A stretch of 64,000 bases of DNA from Ruegeria meonggei (GTDB lineage Bacteria; Pseudomonadota; Alphaproteobacteria; Rhodobacterales; Rhodobacteraceae): positions 434,001-498,000 of the forward strand of contig NZ_FWFP01000001.1 in NCBI RefSeq assembly GCF_900172215.1, given 5' to 3'. Below the pieces are notes generated by a model. That model was not told the origin of the DNA and did not search any database. It worked only from the letters and a program-made list of their open reading frames with translations. Every line of letters starts with the position of its first letter. The stretch's first letter is position 1. Below are positions 17,417 through 25,798 of the stretch, piece by piece. Position numbers and translations under genes: made by a program.

Positions 17417-18286
17417 GTGCGGGTAACGGACAGGCTGACGGCTCATCGCGACAAAATGACCCCATCTGAACGGCAACTGCTGGGTGTCCTGCTGGATGAT
17501 TACCCCATGGCGGGCCTTGGCAGCATTACCGAGCTTGCCGGTACAGCATCAGTTTCGACAACAACTGTGGCCCGGATGCTGCAAAAAACCGGCTTCGACG
17601 GCTATCCGCAGTTTCAGGCTGCCCTGCGGGGCGAGGTCAAAGAGATGATCTCGGGTCCCGAGGCCAAGCGTGACCTGTGGCAGAACGACCTTCCCGAAGA
17701 ACACATCCTGAACCGGTATTCCCAGCAGACACTGGCCAATCAGAAACGCACGATTGATGAGGTTGATCCGACGGAATTTGACAGCCTTTGCAACCTGTTA
17801 TGTGACCCCAACCGGCGTATTTTCATCACCGGAGGCCGGATCACCGGCACACTGGCCCAATATCTTTACCTGCACCTGCAAATGATCCGCCCGGATGTTC
17901 GGCTGCTGCCTTTTGCGGCGTCCTGGACCCATGACCTGCTGGATGTGCGCAAGGATGACGTGCTGATTGCACTGGATGTGCGGCGCTATGAAAACTCGAC
18001 CCTGCTGATCGGCCAGCTCTGCCATGAACGCGAGGCCGAGATCGTGTTGTTCACCGATCAGTGGCGCTCGCCCATCCACCGGCTGGCCAAACACACCTTT
18101 GCCGCGCGCATCGCGGTTCCATCCGCCTGGGATTCGATGGCGGCCCTTTTGACACTGATGGAATGCATCATCGCCGAAGTTCAGGAACGGCTTTGGGATT
18201 CGGTCAAAGAGCGCACCGATGAACTGGAACAGGCCTTCGATCGCACCAAACTGTTTCGGAAATTCGGCCAAAGCTCGGGCTCTTAA
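17417..18286 (+). CDS. MurR/RpiR family transcriptional regulator
   Basis: DNA-binding regulator with an N-terminal HTH_6 domain (about residues 1-75, including GSITELAGTASVSTTTVARML) and a C-terminal SIS sugar-isomerase-like effector domain (about residues 115-250, including RIFITGGRITGTLAQYLYLHL). GTG at 17417 is chosen as start because a perfect AGGAGG lies eight bases upstream. An upstream in-frame GTG at 17399 would place that site inside the gene. It is divergent from the TRAP/ligase operon and is the likely regulator of it. The effector is unknown and need not be a sugar phosphate. Confidence 0.92.
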   Translation: MRVTDRLTAHRDKMTPSERQLLGVLLDDYPMAGLGSITELAGTASVSTTTVARMLQKTGFDGYPQFQAALRGEVKEMISGPEAKRDLWQNDLPEEHILNRYSQQTLANQKRTIDEVDPTEFDSLCNLLCDPNRRIFITGGRITGTLAQYLYLHLQMIRPDVRLLPFAASWTHDLLDVRKDDVLIALDVRRYENSTLLIGQLCHEREAEIVLFTDQWRSPIHRLAKHTFAARIAVPSAWDSMAALLTLMECIIAEVQERLWDSVKERTDELEQAFDRTKLFRKFGQSSGS

Positions 18287-18363
18287 CGGCTTTTTCCTAT
18301 CAAAACCTACAACTGCCCGTGAGGAGTGTTGCCAGCGCCCAGGCGTAGGGTCACTTTGGTGTC

Positions 18364-19251
18364 ATGACGTTTGTGACCGAAAACCAACTGCCGCTGCTGA
18401 TCCTGTTCTTTCTGATCGGGGCGTTTGGCACTGCCTTTCTGTTTCGCAAACCGGCGGGTCACCGGGCGTGGAAACTGGCCGACCTGGTCTGGGTCGTGCT
18501 GGGCGGGATCGGTGCGCTGGTAGCGGTTCTGGCCGGACTTTATACCTCGGACAGTTCGCGACTAGACCGGCAGATCGACGTGGCCTATGCCGCAACGCTG
18601 GCCTTTGACCGCGACGCCGCGCGATTCCGGCTGCGGTTTTGCGATCCGGCTTTTGACCCCGACACCGCCGTGCTGTGCGAAAAGGTTGAGTTCCTGTCGG
18701 CCTCGACCGCCAGCAATGCCGACCTGCCTTTGTTCATCGCCGTAACCGATGAGGTCGCTCCACTGCAGGGGCTGCATTTTCTGTTCGGTCAACAGGCAAA
18801 GGAAGAAAAGGACGATATGCGGGCCATGGCCGCCAAGGCGCAGGCCTTTGATATCGATCAGTTTCTGGTCTTTACGACATTGGACGACGAAACCCAGGCC
18901 GCCATCGACAACATGCGCCGCAAAGTCCCCGCAATTGCCGGAGATTACCTAATTCTCGCCCAAAGCTATGATGATTTGGTCGATCAGGTCGGCAAACTAA
19001 AAGACGAGTGGGAATACCTTCAGGACAACGCGCATATTCTGGTGCTGCAGATCATCGCCTTGTGTCTGGTCAGCTTTGCCGCCCCTTTCCGGCTGGGTAA
19101 ATCCGTGGTCGAGCTGCGCACAACCCTTACCGCCGGTACGCCCGCGCCAGCCGCTCTGGATCGGCCCCCAGAAAGTACCGCGTCAGAGTCCACAGATTCC
19201 GAACCCCACGTCGCACCCAACCCACCCTCTCATAGCGGTCCGCACTCGTAA
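18364..19251 (+). CDS. hypothetical membrane protein
   Basis: A 295-residue protein that I do not recognise. Two N-terminal helices (LPLLILFFLIGAFGTAFLF and LVWVVLGGIGALVAVLAGLY) precede a large soluble domain. A third helix, HILVLQIIALCLVSFAAPF, lies near residue 230, with a Pro/Ser-rich tail. The soluble part has a coiled region and two cysteines (RFCDP, VLCEK) that could form a disulfide if periplasmic. Its last 125 bp overlap the convergent glycosyltransferase gene. No operon partner is evident. Confidence 0.7.
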   Translation: MTFVTENQLPLLILFFLIGAFGTAFLFRKPAGHRAWKLADLVWVVLGGIGALVAVLAGLYTSDSSRLDRQIDVAYAATLAFDRDAARFRLRFCDPAFDPDTAVLCEKVEFLSASTASNADLPLFIAVTDEVAPLQGLHFLFGQQAKEEKDDMRAMAAKAQAFDIDQFLVFTTLDDETQAAIDNMRRKVPAIAGDYLILAQSYDDLVDQVGKLKDEWEYLQDNAHILVLQIIALCLVSFAAPFRLGKSVVELRTTLTAGTPAPAALDRPPESTASESTDSEPHVAPNPPSHSGPHS

Positions 19252-19801
19252 CCGCGCGCGTGTTCAGCAGCGTGATGGCAGGCAAAGCGCGTACAAGGGC
19301 CACATCTTCCATCAACGGCTGATCCGGATAACCGCCGGCCTTCAGATAGGTTTGGCGCGGGACCAGAAGGCCCTGATCGCCATAAGGCAGCCCGAACACC
19401 CGGCTGCGCAGATTGGCCCAGCCCGCGACCCAGGTTGGCCCAAACCCGTGTGCACGGAATGCCAGCCGAAAAGTGGCCGGTTTGCCAATGGGCAGATGAT
19501 CTGACACCACCTTGCTCCACCCGTCCTGCAGAACCGTGTCAGCGTGCAGGATCAACAGCCAGTCCGCTTTGGCAGCCTCACATCCGCGCTGCAATTGCCC
19601 CCCGCGCGAAGCGGGGCCTGTCACGATCTCGGCCCCGGCCTCATCAGCGATTTGAGCGGTCAGATCTGTCGATCCACCGTCACTTATGATCAATTCGCGG
19701 ATCAGGCCGGAATGCAGCCCCTCCATCAGTGCATGCAGGCTCGCCGGCAGGACGTCTTCTGCATTCAGGGTCGGGATTACGATGCTGATCGGTGCAGGCA
19801 C
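19127..19801 (-). CDS. family 2 glycosyltransferase, TIGR04283-like
   Basis: GT-A fold glycosyltransferase of 224 residues. The nucleotide-binding start is SIVIPTLNAEDVLPASL, followed by ISDGGSTDLT and the metal site LHADT. The later segment LPYGDQGLLVPR and EDVALVRAL match the small TIGR04283 subfamily, whose acceptor is poorly defined. The gene overlaps the 3' end of the upstream membrane-protein gene tail to tail. The start is ATG at 19801. Confidence 0.88.
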   Translation of the reverse strand: MPAPISIVIPTLNAEDVLPASLHALMEGLHSGLIRELIISDGGSTDLTAQIADEAGAEIVTGPASRGGQLQRGCEAAKADWLLILHADTVLQDGWSKVVSDHLPIGKPATFRLAFRAHGFGPTWVAGWANLRSRVFGLPYGDQGLLVPRQTYLKAGGYPDQPLMEDVALVRALPAITLLNTRAVTSADRYERVGWVRRGVRNLWTLTRYFLGADPERLARAYRR

Positions 19802-19874
19802 GTCGGATACCCTCTGGTCATGGCGGCGGGAACTCCTATATCACGGGTCCAACAGAAAAGACGAGGACCACCCC

Positions 19875-20612
19875 ATGCCCAATCGCCGCATCCTACGTCT
19901 GAGTGGACCGGAGACCGACAGCTTCCTGCAGGGGTTGGTGACCAACGATATTGGCAAACTGGACACCGGGCTGGTCTATGCCGCCATTCTGACCCCTCAG
20001 GGCAAGTATCTGGCGGATTTCTTTTTGAAACGCGATGGTGACGCCGTTTTACTGGATGTCGCCGAAGACTTGGCAGACGGGTTGGCCAAACGGCTGAACA
20101 TGTACAAGCTGCGCGCGGCTGTTACGATCGAAGAAAGCGGTCTGAACCTGCAACGCGGCACCGGCCCCGCACCCGAAGGCGCCCTGCCCGATCCGCGCCA
20201 CCAGGATATGGGGTGGCGGGCTTACTCTACCGCGACACAGGGCGATGACGGGACCGATTGGGATGCAATCCGCGTTAAGCACTGCATCCCGGAAACCGGT
20301 ATCGAGCTGACCACCGACAGCTACATCCTTGAGTCGGGGTTTGAGTTGCTCAATGGCCTTGATTTCAAAAAAGGCTGCTATGTCGGTCAGGAGGTCACCG
20401 CGCGGATGAAGCACAAGACCGAGCTGCGCAAAGGTCTGCGCAGCGTTCAGGTTGCAGGCGCGGCCCCGGTCGGAACCGAGATCATTGCAGGCGGCAAAGC
20501 TGCGGGCACGTTGTTTACCCAGTCGAACGGCTTGGGGATTGCCTATCTGCGTTTGGACCGCGCCAAAGGGGATATGCAGGCCGCTGAGGCCACAGTGACC
20601 CTGCAGACCTGA
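19875..20612 (+). CDS. ygfZ: folate-binding YgfZ-like protein
   Basis: GcvT-fold, tetrahydrofolate-dependent protein that supports repair or assembly of certain Fe-S enzymes. The signature KGCYVGQEVTARMKHK, with the conserved cysteine, is near residue 165 of 245. The N-terminus MPNRRILRLSGPETDSFLQG matches the family. An open frame extends upstream to 19686 but overlaps the divergent glycosyltransferase start, so ATG 19875 was chosen. It is probably monocistronic. Confidence 0.93.
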   Translation: MPNRRILRLSGPETDSFLQGLVTNDIGKLDTGLVYAAILTPQGKYLADFFLKRDGDAVLLDVAEDLADGLAKRLNMYKLRAAVTIEESGLNLQRGTGPAPEGALPDPRHQDMGWRAYSTATQGDDGTDWDAIRVKHCIPETGIELTTDSYILESGFELLNGLDFKKGCYVGQEVTARMKHKTELRKGLRSVQVAGAAPVGTEIIAGGKAAGTLFTQSNGLGIAYLRLDRAKGDMQAAEATVTLQT

Positions 20613-20718
20613 GTTGTTGCCGAACCGACGCGGCTGATCGCCCCCATCATATTGTAACATTTGAAGATGCACCCGGTCGCTGCCACACTGGCCGCACCTC
20701 AAGGAACCGGGTGGATAT

Positions 20719-21663
20719 ATGCTTAAGCTCTACAAAGCGATCTGGCGCGCCAGTGCCGGGCGACAGATCATCCTGATTATCCTGTCGATTGCCATCGCAG
20801 GGCTGGCGGCGGTCCCGCTGGAGTTTCAGCGCGATATCATTAACCACCTCACCTCGGGCGATGCGGGTACCGAGCGGCTGATCCTGCTGGGTGCAGGAAT
20901 GCTGGCCGTCATCCTTCTGAGCCTCGCGCTGAAATGGGTGCTGGGCTTCCGGGCGGGCACACTGGGCGAGGACATGATCCGGCTGATCCGGCAACGCCTG
21001 CTGGTACGCTCAGCGGATTTGGGCGAAACGGGGGAAACGGTGCGCAAGGGCACGATGACCACCGCCATCTCGGCCGAGGCGGAAGAGCTGGGCAAATTCG
21101 CCGGGGGTGCTTTTTCGGATCCGGTGGTGCAGATTGGCACGCTGATCAGTGTGATCGGTTATATCTCATCGACCCAGCCTGGGCTGGGCCTGATCGCCTT
21201 TTCCATGATCGTTCCGCAAATCATCATCGTGCTGATGTCGCAGCGCAAAGTAAATGTCTTTGTGGCCGAGCGTGTTCGCATTCTGCGCAGCGCCACCGAC
21301 AGGCTGACGGCCGAGGATATCAATGCCGTGGCGCGCGATATCGAAACTCAGTTTGATGAGATATTTGAGACCCGCCGCCGGATGTTTCTGTGGAAACTGT
21401 CCGCCAAGTTCACGCTGAGTGTGATCAACGGCGCGGGTACAGTCGGCATTCTGATGCTGGGCGGCTGGCTGGTCCTGCAGGGCAGAACCGATGTCGGCAC
21501 CGTGGTGGCCGCCACTAGCGGTCTCAGCCGTATCCAGGGGCCCACGGCCTTTTTGATCGCCTTCTATCGACAGGTCAGTGCCAACCGCATCAAATACGAA
21601 CTGATGTTGGAACTGTTCGGTCCCAACCCCGAGCGCTATCGCCGCATCAACAGCCTAAAATGA
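20719..21663 (+). CDS. ABC-transporter transmembrane-domain-like protein without ATPase domain
   Basis: A 314-residue membrane protein resembling the transmembrane half of exporter-type ABC transporters. Helices include IILIILSIAIAGLAAVPLEF, LILLGAGMLAVILLSLAL and FTLSVINGAGTVGILMLGGW. The coupling-helix-like text LGEDMIRLIRQRLLVRSADL is present. There is no Walker A, signature or Walker B motif in the protein or in a neighbouring gene. It could be a degenerate exporter, or it could pair with a distant ATPase. Function is unknown. Confidence 0.75.
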   Translation: MLKLYKAIWRASAGRQIILIILSIAIAGLAAVPLEFQRDIINHLTSGDAGTERLILLGAGMLAVILLSLALKWVLGFRAGTLGEDMIRLIRQRLLVRSADLGETGETVRKGTMTTAISAEAEELGKFAGGAFSDPVVQIGTLISVIGYISSTQPGLGLIAFSMIVPQIIIVLMSQRKVNVFVAERVRILRSATDRLTAEDINAVARDIETQFDEIFETRRRMFLWKLSAKFTLSVINGAGTVGILMLGGWLVLQGRTDVGTVVAATSGLSRIQGPTAFLIAFYRQVSANRIKYELMLELFGPNPERYRRINSLK

Positions 21664-21664
21664 A

Positions 21665-21691
21665 AAACCGCACGGGCTGACCGCGCGGTTT
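21665..21691. terminator. convergent intergenic terminator hairpin
   Basis: AAACCGCACGG pairs with CCGCGCGGTTT (one mismatch, 5-nt loop), with A-run and T-run flanks. It lies between the ABC-domain gene and the convergent efp gene and could terminate both transcripts. Confidence 0.7.
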
Positions 21692-21716
21692 GCCAAATGA
21701 GTCCCGAAGCGCAGGA

Positions 21717-22280
21717 TCAGGCGCGTTCGGAGTAATCCATGGTTTCGGTATTCACGACGATCATCTCATCCTGACCAACAAACGGCGGCACCATGACCTT
21801 GACGCCATTGTCCAGAACCGCCGGTTTGAACGAGTTCGCAGCGGTCTGACCTTTGACCACTGGCTCTGTCTCGACGATCTTGCAGGTCACTTTCTGGGGT
21901 AACGTGGCGTTAAGCGCTTCGCTTTCATAGAACTCAACCAGGATGGTCATGCCGTCCTGCAGAAACGGTCGGCGCTCTCCAAGCAGGTCTGCGGGCAGTT
22001 CGATCTGCTCATAGGTCTCGGTATCCATGAACACCAACATGCCGTCAGATTCGTACAGGAACTGCTGATCTTTCTGCTCAAGGCGCACACGTTCGACCTT
22101 GTCCGCGGACCGGAATCGCTCGTTCAGCTTAGAACCGTTGCGCAGATTGCGCAGTTCAACCTGCGCAAAAGCACCGCCTTTACCGGGCTTTACGTGATCC
22201 ACCTTAACAGCCGCCCACAGCCCGCTATTATGTTCAAGCACATTGCCGGGGCGAATTTCGTTCCCATTTATCTTGGGCAT
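21717..22280 (-). CDS. efp: translation elongation factor P
   Basis: Relieves ribosome stalling at polyproline stretches. The 187-residue protein has the usual three beta-barrel domains. The modification-loop lysine is K34 in KPGKGGAF. The signature [29 protein letters not shown], split by residues about 115-143, contains the EF-P C-terminal motif. No epmA/epmB gene is seen here, so the modification state is unknown. It is divergent from the DUF6280-like gene. Confidence 0.97.
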   Translation of the reverse strand: MPKINGNEIRPGNVLEHNSGLWAAVKVDHVKPGKGGAFAQVELRNLRNGSKLNERFRSADKVERVRLEQKDQQFLYESDGMLVFMDTETYEQIELPADLLGERRPFLQDGMTILVEFYESEALNATLPQKVTCKIVETEPVVKGQTAANSFKPAVLDNGVKVMVPPFVGQDEMIVVNTETMDYSERA

Positions 22281-22498
22281 GACATAAATCCTTCACAAAC
22301 GGTTGATGCATCAGTTCCCGCCCCTATATCTGGCGGGACCATACCTGACAAGACAACGACACCTAGTGCTGCACGCGCAGCGAGCTATGCGACTGACGCA
22401 ACGTAGCTATGCATTTAAAGTGTATCCGAATCGCGTTCAATAGGTCATAAGAACCGTCACGCCGAAAATGCAAGAGCAAGAACAACAAGGAAGACGAG

Positions 22499-22819
22499 AT
22501 GAGAGATTTCGTTGACGGCACTGCCTTTAACAACGAGCAAGGCAATCGTGCACGCAAACTATTCGCAGCCGTTGTCTTGGCTGCACTTGATGATGCTATC
22601 GCCGATGACAAAAAATACGGCAATGGTCCCGAACAAATCGCCCGCTGGGCCCGCTCGCGCGATGGTCGCGAGGTGCTGTCCTGTGCTGGCATCGACCCCA
22701 ACGAACGGGTTGTCGGCGGACTGATGGAGTTCGTTGGCCGTGGCGTGCGCACCTCGGTTGCGCTGTCGCGTGAAGAAAGCGAGCGCCGCAATGCCGCTCA
22801 GCAGGCTGAAGCCGCCTGA
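22499..22819 (+). CDS. DUF6280-like small protein
   Basis: A 106-residue cytoplasmic protein with an all-alpha look and an acidic N-terminal half. It matches my recollection of a short conserved Rhodobacterales family (DUF6280); the function is unknown. The start ATG at 22499 follows AAGGAAGACGAG. It ends just before a hairpin terminator. The strong ribosome site and defined terminator suggest a well-expressed single gene. Confidence 0.75.
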   Translation: MRDFVDGTAFNNEQGNRARKLFAAVVLAALDDAIADDKKYGNGPEQIARWARSRDGREVLSCAGIDPNERVVGGLMEFVGRGVRTSVALSREESERRNAAQQAEAA

Positions 22820-22840
22820 TCCACGGCGATTTCTGAAAGA

Positions 22841-22874
22841 AAAAGCGCGCACCCTAACCCGGGGCGCGTTTTTC
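22841..22874 (+). terminator. rho-independent terminator after the DUF6280-like gene
   Basis: AAAAAGCGC pairs with GCGCGTTTTT around a C/G-rich loop, ending in TTTTTCTTTT. It is placed 20-50 bases after the stop codon. Confidence 0.7.
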
Positions 22875-22885
22875 TTTTGGACCTC

Positions 22886-23455
22886 TCAAAAGAACAAGAA
22901 CCACTGGCGCGCAACCCAAAGCTCTGCCGCCAGAAGCGCGGCAAAGAACAATTTGCCGGACACTGACAGCCCCCGCTGCCACAGCACCGCAAATGCGCCC
23001 GCGCAAACCGCAAGCGATACCGGAGCGACCCAAAGTGCATGATGCGCACTGTCCCAATAGCTGACAGGGCTGTGAAAAACCCAATCCGTGATCGGCCAGA
23101 ACTGCGGACGCCCGTCGCCAGCATGCAGCAGAAAATCCATAGCCAGATGCAGCAATCCTGCTGACGCCGCCACTGTCAGCACCTGCCATCCGCGCCAGAC
23201 CCCTACGACCAATGCCACCCCCCAAAGGATGATCGAGTTGTCGATGGCAAAGACCGTCTGCCAGGCTTCCGAGAAATAGAGTTGGTTAAACACAACCTGC
23301 GCCGGAATCCCCAACACATAAAGCGATACGCCCGCCAGCACATAAAGCGACAGGTCAGGTAACAACGACCCCAGCACCGCCGCCCACAGGATGCGCCCTC
23401 GTGCCGGACGCGCAAACGCGGCAGCCCCAAGCAAAAGATGGGCAGGTGTGTTCAT
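22886..23455 (-). CDS. YdjM-like (DUF457-type) membrane protein
   Basis: A 189-residue integral-membrane protein with about five helices. The N-terminus MNTPAHLLLGAAAFARP and the LLPDLSLYVLAG and LLHLAMDFLLHAGD motifs match the LexA-regulated/metal-dependent-hydrolase-like YdjM family, whose activity is not established. ATG 23455 is preferred over 23479 because the family starts at MNTPAHLLLG. It is divergent from cobQ, separated by 61 bp, but nothing in it indicates a cobalamin role. Confidence 0.75.
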   Translation of the reverse strand: MNTPAHLLLGAAAFARPARGRILWAAVLGSLLPDLSLYVLAGVSLYVLGIPAQVVFNQLYFSEAWQTVFAIDNSIILWGVALVVGVWRGWQVLTVAASAGLLHLAMDFLLHAGDGRPQFWPITDWVFHSPVSYWDSAHHALWVAPVSLAVCAGAFAVLWQRGLSVSGKLFFAALLAAELWVARQWFLFF

Positions 23456-23516
23456 CGGGGGCTTTTCCTTTTGCCTCAAATCAGGTCATCTGCGCCCTAT
23501 CGTATAGGAGACGGCC

Positions 23517-24974
23517 ATGGTTCGCGCCATCATGATTCAGGGCACCGGCAGCAATGTCGGAAAATCGGTTTTGGTCGCCGGACTGGCGCGCGCCTTTACG
23601 CGCCGCGGTCTGAGGGTGGCCCCATTCAAACCGCAGAACATGTCGAACAACGCTGCCGTGACGGAAAACGGCGGCGAGATCGGGCGTGCGCAGGCGCTGC
23701 AGGCGCTAGCTGCCAAGCGGCCGACGCATACGGATATGAACCCCATTCTGTTGAAACCTGAGACTGACACCGGCGCTCAGATCATCGTTCAGGGTCAGCG
23801 TGCAGGTACGATGAAAGCGGGCGATTACCGCAAGGACAAATCCAAGCTGTTGGGTGCCGCGTTGGAAAGCTTTGACCGGCTTTGTGAAGACGCCGATCTG
23901 GTTCTGATCGAAGGTGCCGGCAGCCCGGCCGAAACAAACCTGCGTCAGGGCGACATTGCCAATATGGGTTTCGCCTGTGCCGCCGGGGTTCCCGTGGTGC
24001 TGGTTGGCGATATACACCGCGGTGGGGTCATCGCACAGATCGTAGGCACGCAGGCGGTGCTTGATGATGTTGATCTGGCGACGATCAAGGGCTTTGCCGT
24101 AAACCGGTTCAAAGGCGATGTATCGCTGTTCGACGACGGCCGTGATGACATCGCCGCGCGCACGGGCTGGCCCTGCATGGGGGTTGTGCCGTGGTTCCAG
24201 GACGCCTGGAAGCTGCCTGCCGAAGACATGATGGACATTCGGTCCCACAGCGGGGGTGCCTGCAAAGTTGTCGTGCCGCAACTGGAACGGATGGCTAATT
24301 TCGACGACCTCGACCCCCTCTCGGCTGAGCCTTGCGTGACGGTCGAGATCGTGCCCGCAGGCCGCCCTCTGCCTGGTGACGCGGACCTTGTGCTGCTGCC
24401 TGGCAGCAAATCCACCATCGGTGACCTGGCTTACTTCCGGGCGCAAGGTTGGGATATCGACCTTTACGCGCATGTGCGGCGCGGTGGGCATGTATTGGGC
24501 CTGTGCGGCGGCTACCAGATGCTGGGAAGAACCATCGCGGATCCGGATGGCGTTGATGGTCGTCCAGGCACTGTCGACGGACTAGGGCTGCTGGAGGTGG
24601 ACACTGTTATGGCAGGCGAAAAGCAGGTCACTTTACGTACCGCACACACCGTTCCAGCCAACGAGCCCGTCACAGGTTATGAAATCCATATGGGCCGGAC
24701 AGAAGGCCCGGATTGCAGCCGTGCCTGGCTGGAAATCGAAGGCCGACCCGAGGGTGCCGCGAACAGTACGGGCCGCATCCGCGGCAGCTATCTGCACGGT
24801 ATCTTTTCGTCCGACGCATTCCGCTCCAGCTATCTGGAACAGCTTGGGACCGCATCAAATCTGGCCTATGAGGACGGAGTCGAAGACACGCTGGATGCGC
24901 TGGCCGACCATCTGGAACAGCATATGGATTTGGATCGCATTCTGGCAGCAGCCACGCCGCCGAAAAGGCCTTAA
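23517..24974 (+). CDS. cobQ: cobyric acid synthase
   Basis: Amidates four peripheral carboxylates (b, d, e, g) of adenosylcobyrinic acid a,c-diamide, using glutamine and ATP. The N-terminal dethiobiotin-synthetase-like domain has the P-loop [15 protein letters not shown]. The C-terminal class-I glutamine amidotransferase domain has the nucleophile in [11 protein letters not shown] and the histidine in YLHGIF. Length 485 is normal. AGGAG lies seven bases upstream of the ATG. It is separated by 6 kb from the main cob operon, with the tRNA-Cys island between them, and has no visible riboswitch. Confidence 0.97.
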   Translation: MVRAIMIQGTGSNVGKSVLVAGLARAFTRRGLRVAPFKPQNMSNNAAVTENGGEIGRAQALQALAAKRPTHTDMNPILLKPETDTGAQIIVQGQRAGTMKAGDYRKDKSKLLGAALESFDRLCEDADLVLIEGAGSPAETNLRQGDIANMGFACAAGVPVVLVGDIHRGGVIAQIVGTQAVLDDVDLATIKGFAVNRFKGDVSLFDDGRDDIAARTGWPCMGVVPWFQDAWKLPAEDMMDIRSHSGGACKVVVPQLERMANFDDLDPLSAEPCVTVEIVPAGRPLPGDADLVLLPGSKSTIGDLAYFRAQGWDIDLYAHVRRGGHVLGLCGGYQMLGRTIADPDGVDGRPGTVDGLGLLEVDTVMAGEKQVTLRTAHTVPANEPVTGYEIHMGRTEGPDCSRAWLEIEGRPEGAANSTGRIRGSYLHGIFSSDAFRSSYLEQLGTASNLAYEDGVEDTLDALADHLEQHMDLDRILAAATPPKRP

Positions 24975-24977
24975 CAG

Positions 24978-25724
24978 TTAGTCTGCTTTTTGTTCTGCGA
25001 GGGCCCGGTAGATCTCGCGCCGTACCATTTTACGGACATTGCGGGTGATGCGCTCACCCAATACGCCTTGCAGCTCTTCTCGAACCACCTCTGCGATCAA
25101 CGCGCGCAAAGCATCCTCATCCATGGACAGAGATATTTGCGGTTCCACGGCTTCGCTAACCTGAACAGGCGCAGCGGCCGAGGTGTCGCGGTCCCGGATA
25201 AAGGTTGCAGTTGTAGAAGACTTGGGCTGCTTGGCTTCGGTTATTGCTGCCTTAGCGTTCTGGGCTTCGACAAACTCGTCTTCGGCGTTCCAGTTCAGCG
25301 ATTTGGTCGGGGTACCGGAATAGGCATCATCACTATCGCCATCGGGTTCCCATTGATCCTCTGTCCGGGCAATTGCGGCCTCCAACGCTTCGATCTTGAA
25401 GCTAAGGCTATCGACCAGTGCGCCATCCACTTCGGTCTTTGCTTGCTGCTCGGGCGCGGGCTCGGCGTGTTTGACGATGTCACATGCCCGCAGAAGCATC
25501 GGCTTGACCGAATCTTCGGCTTTGTACGCGGATTTCTGCTGCTCGGGCTTGGTCTCATCGGCGGAGTCGCTGACCCGCAATGCATCCGTCAGAACCAGCC
25601 TGCCGGGCTTGCGACTCATAGAAGATCCCATCAGGCCCGGAACTTTCCGGTCTTCTTCGCTAACCAGACGTTTAATCGAGGACAACACGTCCTCGATTCC
25701 TGCGTTTAAGACTTTTTCCGTCAT
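24978..25724 (-). CDS. PopZ-like polar organising protein candidate (DUF2497-type)
   Basis: A 248-residue, strongly acidic, low-complexity protein. The N-terminal helix has IEDVLSSIKRLVSEED, like the EEILASIRRII motif of alphaproteobacterial PopZ. The C-terminal about 45 residues (DEDALRALIAEVVREEL, then RITRNVRKMVRREIYRAL) look like the PopZ oligomerisation helices. The middle is a disordered spacer rich in Glu, Ala and Ser. In Caulobacter, popZ is next to a tolC-type gene, as here. Assignment is by motif and synteny and is not certain. PopZ anchors ParB/centromere at the cell pole. Confidence 0.65.
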   Translation of the reverse strand: MTEKVLNAGIEDVLSSIKRLVSEEDRKVPGLMGSSMSRKPGRLVLTDALRVSDSADETKPEQQKSAYKAEDSVKPMLLRACDIVKHAEPAPEQQAKTEVDGALVDSLSFKIEALEAAIARTEDQWEPDGDSDDAYSGTPTKSLNWNAEDEFVEAQNAKAAITEAKQPKSSTTATFIRDRDTSAAAPVQVSEAVEPQISLSMDEDALRALIAEVVREELQGVLGERITRNVRKMVRREIYRALAEQKAD

Positions 25725-25798
25725 TGTTCTCTACCGCTCTATCCTTGGGGATGAGTGTAGCCAAACAAGCCGTTCCTCACAACAGGTAGTATTGGTTC

